From NCBI GenBank assembly GCA_003586115.2, contig QVOM02000049.1, forward strand, positions 19,552,273 through 19,616,272: a DNA stretch of 64,000 nucleotides, given 5' to 3'. The stretch is from Salvator merianae. Lineage: Eukaryota > Chordata > Lepidosauria > Squamata > Teiidae. Both the position numbers and the translations under genes were made by a program. The notes beneath the pieces were generated by a model that was given only the letters and a program-made list of their open reading frames with translations, was not told where the DNA came from and did no database searches. Shown here in pieces: positions 57,190 through 64,000 of this stretch (position 1 is the first letter of the stretch; every line of letters begins with the position of its first letter).

Positions 57190-59031
57190 TATGACTACTG
57201 CTACTGCAATTACTACTAATCAGTAGCCATTATGTCACCGTTATGCCACTGTAATTGTAATGAAAGTATGCCAAGCCCTTACCCTACAAATTTTACCTGT
57301 GCTCAAGACATAAATGCCAATTATCTGTTGCCAACAAGTAATTGTCAGTATTATGCCATAGTTGCACTACTGGACCAAAGGTGAGATTCTTGTAGCACTG
57401 CCACCTGAAATTATAGCAGTGGGATATGGGATGTAGGAGAAGGGCAAGGCACCTATTGGTGTCTCATCTTTGATCTTCCCAAATACTTTTGATCAACAAT
57501 GCCGAGTACTATTAGACAAGGTTCTGATCAGCATCTCACCTCTCCACACCATCCTCCCTGTTTTGTTTTGCCAGTCACACTAAATACTTGTTGACACAGA
57601 TTATCTGGGCACATAATAGCTCTGAACAAGCTTTCAGAGATGTACCTAACCAGATCAAATGATTCACTGTTTGCATCAAGCAGAATGGAAATGTTTGAAT
57701 TTGAACTGAACACCCTGCCTGTTTGAAAATGGAGTTCAAAATCAAACCAAACCAAGGGCTATTCTAAAGAAACAGTAGAACCATCATATTTGGATTTGAA
57801 AAGTTATTTTGATTTTTTTTTTACTTTTTCATGTATTTTAAGGGATTGAACCAGTGTGAACAGATTTGAATTTGAATTTCAAACACCTTGTCTGTTCAAA
57901 ACAGAAGTTTGAATAAAACCAAACTGCAATTCTTAGATTTGTGCACACTTAGCATGAGAACGACTAAGAAGTGCTAAGCAAGACCTTGGATAGTTACTTT
58001 AGTTTTTTATTTATGTTAATTATTTTAAACAATGCATAATACCATATAAATTTATTTTGTGTGTACAGTTTGAGTATGGTTTAGATTTTACTTTTTAAAA
58101 CTTAGTTTTTGTTCCTTATGATATTTTATTCCTTTTGTCTCTTGTTTAGCTGTTAGCTGTTTACATTTCTCTTGGCTGGAAGAAGAGATACAGGATGCTG
58201 ATCATCATATTTGGGCATTCAGTGTTCCAGCGTTTCATTTTACTGAAAGGGGAAATTATATCCCACTCTTTCTCGGGAACTCAGACTTCTTAATGGTCAG
58301 CACAGATATCAAGTGTATCTTGTTAGGGATGATTTTAATCTCTACTTAATGAAGGTATATGATTATGCATATATTTGTGTTACCCTATGGATTTAAAGTT
58401 GACCAAAGTAAGAGCCAGTGATCCTTATATGTACTTCAACAGACACTTCTAGCCAAAAACTTAGTAGGGAAAAACACCCTAAGTATGCAATTTAAACAAT
58501 GACAGGATAACGGTTCCAAGAGAGATACATTCAGATCCAGGCCACGAGAACAAAACAAGAACAAAGGGTCTTCTATGAACATTTGGATTCAGCATTTGAT
58601 TAATGGTGACATCTAGGAGACTACATTGAAATAACCAAAGGCTTAATCCTGTTATGTCTTATTTTCTCAGAATTCCTTTTACAGCGCATATTAGTTTTCC
58701 AATGTGTAGTTGGTTTGATACATAGAAGGTTTCAGTCCTTGAGAATGTACAGTGGAAACCAGATATTTCCAGAAAACTGTGAACTCCCATGTCTGATTAG
58801 TTTATTTATATCCTATAGCATTATACATTTTAGTGTCCATTTGCCCCTTCTACCCCCTTCAAAATCCCTTCCCCAAGACCTTACCCTTTGCTATTTCATG
58901 TAGAAAATAGTCCCCTGCATGCTTTTATTCTCAATAAATCCCTCTAGTTTTAGATTTTAATAACTGGCTATCTTAGATTTATTTTGCTCCATAACAATCT
59001 AGAAAAAAATCCAAGGGAAGACAGAGATGTA
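57190..59031. other. Unassigned sequence with a diverged direct repeat
   Basis: 57700-57755 and 57873-57932 share tgaacacc/aaacacc, tg(c/t)ctgtt, gttcaaaa/gtttgaat and aaaccaaac in order. Possibly inside an old hAT-like element ending gtgcacactta near 57950. The rest is featureless. Confidence 0.45.
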
Positions 59032-59169
59032 GGCTCCATCCAGACATTGCTTATTTATTCTTCTATAATTGGATATTCTGAAATATTGCATGGATATTCC
59101 AGAATATCCATGCTTTATTTCAAAATATCCAAATATAGCAGAATAAATAAGCAATATCTGGATGCAGCC
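59032..59169. mobile_element. 138-bp fully palindromic MITE, copy 2
   Basis: GGCTCCATCCAGACATTGCT at the left, agcaatatctggatgcagcc at the right; inner arms tggatattctgaaata / tatttcaaaatatcca and a central catggatattc / gaatatccatg. Almost every base pairs with the other half. Same family as 31597. Confidence 0.93.
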
Positions 59170-60149
59170 CTGTTGGTGCTGGCTTGTTTCTCACTATAGT
59201 AAAGTTTTGAAAATATACTTTTTTTTATTGCTACCTCAGTGAAGTTGCTGCCCTGGGCAAATGTCTGAGTTTTCCACCAACCTCAGATCCAGCCCTGGTA
59301 CATAGATCGATGTCTTTCATTTGTCTCAATCCCAAAAATAAAAATATTAAAAAATCAGATGAGAAGGAGGAGAACGCCAAGAAAGAGCAAGTAGGTGAGG
59401 AAGAGGAAAAAGCATCACCAGCTGACTAAGAACAAAACATGTTATACTCTCTGTTCATCTTTCTGGCTCCAATGCAGAAATCATTTATTTACTTTCTATT
59501 ATGTCCTACTGTACTTTTTTGTGAAATGAGCAAAATCAAAGTGACCAATGCAAGAGACAAAAATGAAATGAATTTAAATGAGATGAGTTCATTGCATTTC
59601 TCTCTGCATCAAGCTCCTGTGAGGTCCCCAGGATGACAGAGAATAGCAATGATTTAAGCAAGCCAATATATATCGTATCAATAATATTCACATATCATAA
59701 TTTAGAAGGAAAGCTGTATCTCCCAATGGGGAAACTGTAGTACTTCAAGAGATGTGACACACGGCATCTACACACTGCATACGTCACCTTGCCTTACTCC
59801 CATCAAATATCTTTCTCATTGACCAAAAGTGGTCCTAAAAGGAGGCCATTTTCTACCTGACAAAAAAGGTATCCAGATGGGGCACAACCCAGGTAAAAGA
59901 TGTTTGCACAGCTGCTGTTTATCTATCTGGTGGTGATATCAGTTCCTGAGGATAGCAGGTAAGCTCTGCATATCTGATTCACTAGACTGTGATGAATAGG
60001 AAAGGCTTTCGCTTTCACAGTGTTGGTCTTGCAAAACAGAGACATTTTACAGTAAACTGCAAATATGCTTTATGGACACGCTAATTAAGAAAAAAATAAA
60101 CTGAAAATTGACTCATCTCAAAAACTAACCCTAATCAGGGATATTCACT
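59170..60149. other. Unassigned sequence
   Basis: Nothing recognised. Confidence 0.5.
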
Positions 60150-60456
60150 AGTCAAGTGCTTCTGCATTTTGCGGAGGCCCTGGAGATTGGGAGCAGACTA
60201 CAGCAGCTCCCAATTGCTACCTGCTGTGGAAATCAAAATCGTGCTCCACAGCTGTACCAGGAGCAGTCCAGCTGCTCCCAGTACACTGCATTCACACCTG
60301 CTTTCGGCCACTGTCATGACACAGGATACAGTATTTGCACTGCAAATGCTGGTATCCTGATGCTGGTCTGTTCTATGACCTCACAATGCAGCTGATGGCC
60401 ATGCTGTGAGGTCCACCGTAGAACAAGGATAATTCTATGTTGGAAAGTACGAGCAG
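60150..60456 (+). mobile_element. Inverted-repeat transposon, left end degraded
   Basis: gcttctgcattttgcggagg, gctacctgctgtgga, gctccacagctgtacc match 25030-25110. The right end is gtacgagcaggccc. It abuts the following microsatellite. Confidence 0.6.
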
Positions 60457-60460
60457 GCCC

Positions 60461-60461
60461 T

Positions 60462-60497
<36 letters not shown>

Positions 60498-60549
60498 TCC
60501 TTCCTTCCTTCCTTCCTTCCTTCCTTCCTTCCTTCCTTCCTTCCTTCCT
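60461..60549. repeat. Two-part microsatellite (CTTT)n-(CCTT)n
   Basis: About nine CTTT units, then about thirteen CCTT units. Like 10698-10819, a pure pyrimidine run with a unit switch. Confidence 0.97.
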
Positions 60550-61659
60550 GTACTATAAATTTCCAAAGACTATGCGATTTACAAGAACCTGCTTTATGCT
60601 AGGATGAAAAGTAAAAAACTATTCTAGGAGAAAACAAGAGTAAAATACTTCTGTATTTTTATCAAGAAGATTATCCGGATTTGTCCATCATTCAGCAAGA
60701 GTGAACTTCAGCTCAGAGTCATCTTTACCTTATACAGAATAAACATCATTATTCCAAAACATTTTAAATTCTAGCAGTATATATAAAGTACACAATGGTC
60801 TTTCATTTTTTTTTTAACCACTAAAATCTTTAAGATTTTTTTTTAACTGCTAGAATATTTTTTTAACCACTATAATTTTCATTGATATAGTACTATATTC
60901 TGGATTCACTAAGATCAGTTTAAAGTCTTTGCCATTTTTTAAAAAGTTAAAATCATACCTTCCTACTTCTACCTCTTTTCCTTAGGTTTGCTGCCGTTTC
61001 TGCACCTTTTTTGGTTTTAGCTGGAAAAACATTATGAGCTGGGTAGCACAAATGCCTGCCTTTTAAAGCAATTGGAAAATTATAAGACCTTTTAAGCCTA
61101 CTACTAAGGCATATTTAAAAATTTTAATGCTTCATTGCTATGCACCAATGTGAATAAATGCCTTGATTTTTTAAAAAAAAAAAAAATCCTGGAAAACATT
61201 CTGTACCTATTTTCATGTGTTTCAGTGCAGAATAACAGCAGGTGGTACAAAAAGTGTTTATTAAATATAGCCTCTTAGTTTGATTCATTTCTTCCATAAG
61301 TCTATTTTATTTTATTTGACAGGATGGATTTTTTAAATGTTCTCGTGTTTTATTACACCTCTGCATATTCTGGTTTTAGCAATACTAATTATGTGAGTAT
61401 TAGCTTAAAGGATATGGCAGAGCTGTAGCAATTACTGATTATTATAATTATTATGATGATAATAGATCAATGGCAGGGAAGGCAAGTGATTGACACTTCC
61501 CCTTTGACTGTTCAAATCTGTGCTTTGATCTGCTGTGGACTGAAGTTCTATTCAGTACAAGGGGACAGGCACCAAATCACTGCACTACACAAGCTGATAA
61601 TTATGGCACTTGGCTGAGGACACAGGTTTTCCTCCCTTCTTTCAGGCACTTTTCTTCTT
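60550..61659. other. A+T-rich unassigned sequence; possible conserved block near 61380-61530
   Basis: Oligo-T runs at 60809-60865. The stretch 61380-61530 has several TAATTA-like homeodomain-site words in a run (attactgattattataatta) and no repeat character. Confidence 0.4.
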
Positions 61660-61760
61660 TTTAGTGTGTTTTAAGTGTGTATTTTAGACTTCTTCTTTGT
61701 AACCTGCCCTGAGACCTTCAGTATAGGGTGAGGTAAAAATGCAAATAAGTGAAGTGGAAA
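61660..61760 (+). mobile_element. LINE 3' tail
   Basis: ctttgtaacctgccctgaga, then tagggtgaggtaaaaatgca and aata, is a recognisable L2-like 3' end. Confidence 0.55.
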
Positions 61761-62270
61761 ATGAAACTAAAACTTTCTCTCAGGTGCTTTCAGATGTCTT
61801 TTCATAATCATCTTATACGTATAAGGTGGCAGCTACAACTGGCCAAAATGTTGAAAAGAGAATTATAACAAGTGGACGTTTTATAATTACAACAATATTA
61901 TGAAAAGAACAAATGCTTTCCAATACTTTAGGCTTTCTCCTTCCCAAGAAGTCATATTACTAAGGACAGAGCATGTACTTTTAGAACCACCACAAATTTA
62001 AGAATTATTGGCAGTGGGAGGGGGAAAGGTGACATCTCACTCTGCTTCAACAAAGCTGAACACACATATACAGTTAGGATGAGAGAACATCAAGTATTAG
62101 CTACAATTCCACGAAGGTCATAATATGAGTTCTGTCAGAGGATGAGCAAATTAACTGATAACCTAAGGAAATAGTCTGTAATCAAGCTGAAGAACAGGAC
62201 CAATACTAACTATTGTAATTCTGGGGGACATGAGCCAATGATTAAGTCCAGTCTATGCTAACCTAGTCCT

Positions 62271-62360
62271 CCTCCAGATGTTATAGAGAGAAACTTCCAT
62301 TGCCAGGATGAACATCCTCACTGGGGTAATGGAATTTGTAGTACAGAACATCTGTAGAGG
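62271..62360. mobile_element. ~90-bp palindromic element (cctccagatgtt type)
   Basis: CCTCCAGATGTT at the left and AACATCTGTAGAGG at the right; inner arms cttccattgcc / gtaatggaatt. It resembles the common amniote text built on 'ttgtagt..aacatctggag'. Confidence 0.6.
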
Positions 62361-63151
62361 AACAGAAGGCTGATTGCAACATTTCCTAACATATCACTTG
62401 ATGCACAGCATTGCTTTGGTCTGCTACTCAAGACGCTCTTTTTTGACAAAATAGACAGTTGCAACAAGCTAGAGGTCACTAGAAAAAACTACTTTTTCAG
62501 GCCTGCTGTATTTTTTCTACTACAAAAAATAAATGGCTTTAGCATTTTTGAAGTTTCTCCTTGTCTTCAAAATGGTTGTGGCAGGAGTGGTGCCACTGAA
62601 TGAGAGGAGGCAGGCAGGTGTTTTTAAACAGCTCAGTCAGGAGCAAGAGACAAATGTTTTTCATTCTAAAAATGTTCGTAACCTGGATTAAATAAGCAGC
62701 AAGGCATAAAGTGCATGACACTGGCCTTTCCTGTGTTCTTGCATTGCTGCCATATCTGAAGTCAATCACAGAAAGAATGGGGACCCCTGAAAGTCCAGAT
62801 GCATGTAGCCCACATACAACATTTATCGCCATGCTAAAAAATGACTTTATAGAGAAAAATAAGTGCAAACTGAAACAAAATCCTTATGCTTTACAGGAAC
62901 AGATGCAGGGACCACAGTTCTCAAAGGTGATAGCAGGAAAATAGAAAAACATCCAGTGTTACAAGAACTCCTCAAAACCAACCCTTTGTGTGTGGTTCTT
63001 ACCTTGTGTCAACTTATCCACTGTGCTGCCATCTTAGTCACTTTGACACATGCAGCTCACTCCCTTAGCCTATAGAAGAGATGTTGCTTTTCCACTGTGT
63101 TGTTGTTGAATTCTTTGTCTATGGATAGCACTGTGCTGGGAACTACTGAAA
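62361..63151. other. Unassigned sequence
   Basis: No family or gene recognised. Confidence 0.5.
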
Positions 63152-63543
63152 TGTTGTGTGCACCCAAGGTGGTGGGTTCTGGCCTTGCCTATGGCAGTTG
63201 GGCAGGAAATGCTGTTGAATATAAACACCAACCAGAGCTGTATTCTTTGTGATCTCTTATCAGTAAAGGCTTGCTATAATGGCTAAGCCGCCTCTGCCTG
63301 TGTTCTTGGCCTGAGGCCTGGAAGCGATCTTGACAGAATAAAAGATCACCACCAACTCAGGATATGACTGAGGCTCCAAGGGATCACAATCAGCCCTCAC
63401 TAGCACTAGACAAGATGATTGAGGCAGTCACTGTGGTTTTTCACTGCCTGTCAACGCACCTGGATTTGGTCCCAGATCTGCCCTGTGTGGAACCTGAAAG
63501 ACTCCAGGCTCTGTGTGCAGGTTGGGTGGTGGGCAATCCTTAA
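63152..63543 (+). mobile_element. Possible LTR end plus gag-like leader (tentative)
   Basis: A block from TGTTGTGTGC (about 63153) to TTGACA (63335) has a TATA-like tataaaca and a TG...CA layout. It is followed at 63364 by a 59-codon frame starting MTEAPRDHNQPSLALDKMIE, closed by TAA at 63541. This layout recalls the LTR/gag junction of Ty3/gypsy elements, but no primer-binding site or second LTR is visible. Confidence 0.25.
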
Positions 63544-63935
63544 TATCCTGAGCCCCATCTCACTGGACATGAGATCAGGTTGGAAGAGAGGCCCATCACC
63601 AGCAGGTTGTAATCTGACATTAGGTCTGTGGCTCCAAGCATCCCCCACCACACTTGCAGAACTTCTTTACAGGTCACTACTAACCTGTTGAATGACAAGT
63701 TAAGAAGACCCTTTAGGAGTCTGGAATTCTATTTAAAATGATCTATAATTGTTAAGCTTTCATTGTTAGGGGACAGAGCTTGCTTTCTAAAGAAGAGCCT
63801 TGACTCCTTGATTCAAAGTTAGGCATTGATACTGATTTGTGGTCATCCCCCCAGACAGAGCACAGCCAAGTATCATTCTGCTGTAATAAGTGGATGCATA
63901 AGCTTTCCGTACATTCTCTGGAGTCCAGTAATATA

Positions 63936-64000
63936 GGGCCTTTTCGCATTGGGCAGTAGACCAGATCACAGTCTGGTCTAGGCTTCTGCCAGAAGTGCGG
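63936..64000 (+). mobile_element. Start of a GGGCCTTTTCGCA transposon, cut by the window edge
   Basis: GGGCCTTTTCGCATTGGGC is the same left terminus as at 25400. A small hairpin (tagaccaga / tctggtcta) follows. Confidence 0.65.

Overview
This window looks like intergenic or intronic DNA from a reptile genome, most probably a squamate (lizard or snake). The reasons are the repeat families. There are CR1-type LINE fragments with octamer-like 3' tails, L2-like LINE fragments, two stretches of BovB (an RTE-clade LINE known from squamates and ruminants and known for horizontal transfer), and relics of tRNA-derived SINEs. There is also a dense population of short non-autonomous DNA transposons and several A+T-rich microsatellites. 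I found no convincing protein-coding host gene, tRNA gene, rRNA gene, operon or CRISPR array in 64 kb. The longest open frames are about as long as chance allows in a sequence of this composition, and most of them lie in repeats.

Layout. 1-9.3 kb: four or five diverged copies of a roughly 500-bp inverted-repeat transposon, two SINE relics, a head-to-head reptile repeat and a small BovB piece. 9.3-14.8 kb: mostly unassigned, with a three-part pyrimidine microsatellite. 14.8-19.5 kb: a CR1 tail, a hAT-type element with a perfect 8-bp target duplication, two 180-bp-family MITEs, an L2-like fragment and a long CR1 fragment. 20-27.9 kb: many MITEs, including a 1.3-kb composite at 24.98-26.30 kb holding a perfect 20-bp-arm hairpin, and a second long CR1 fragment. 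31.2-33.6 kb: a minus-strand LINE with RT motifs interrupted by two MITEs, next to an L2-like fragment. 34-48 kb: a tandem duplication, hAT foldback elements, hairpin-core repeats and LINE tails. 48.3-53.4 kb: nested transposons, a solo LTR lodged inside the terminal repeat of a MITE, and a 1.5-kb BovB relic. 53.4-64 kb: an LTR-like block, scattered MITEs, a composite CTTT/CCTT microsatellite and another LTR-like block near the end.

The transposons fall into two groups by target duplication. One group has 3-bp duplications (TAA, TAT, TCT, ACT, ATA) and mostly ends in GGGCC/GGCT; this is compatible with PIF/Harbinger-like transposition. The other has 8-bp duplications typical of hAT. The clearest results are nested insertions whose boundaries can be read to the base. 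I see no sign of an undescribed functional system; the interest lies in transposon archaeology and a few low-confidence candidates (one possible exon, one secretory-looking ORF, possible conserved non-coding blocks).
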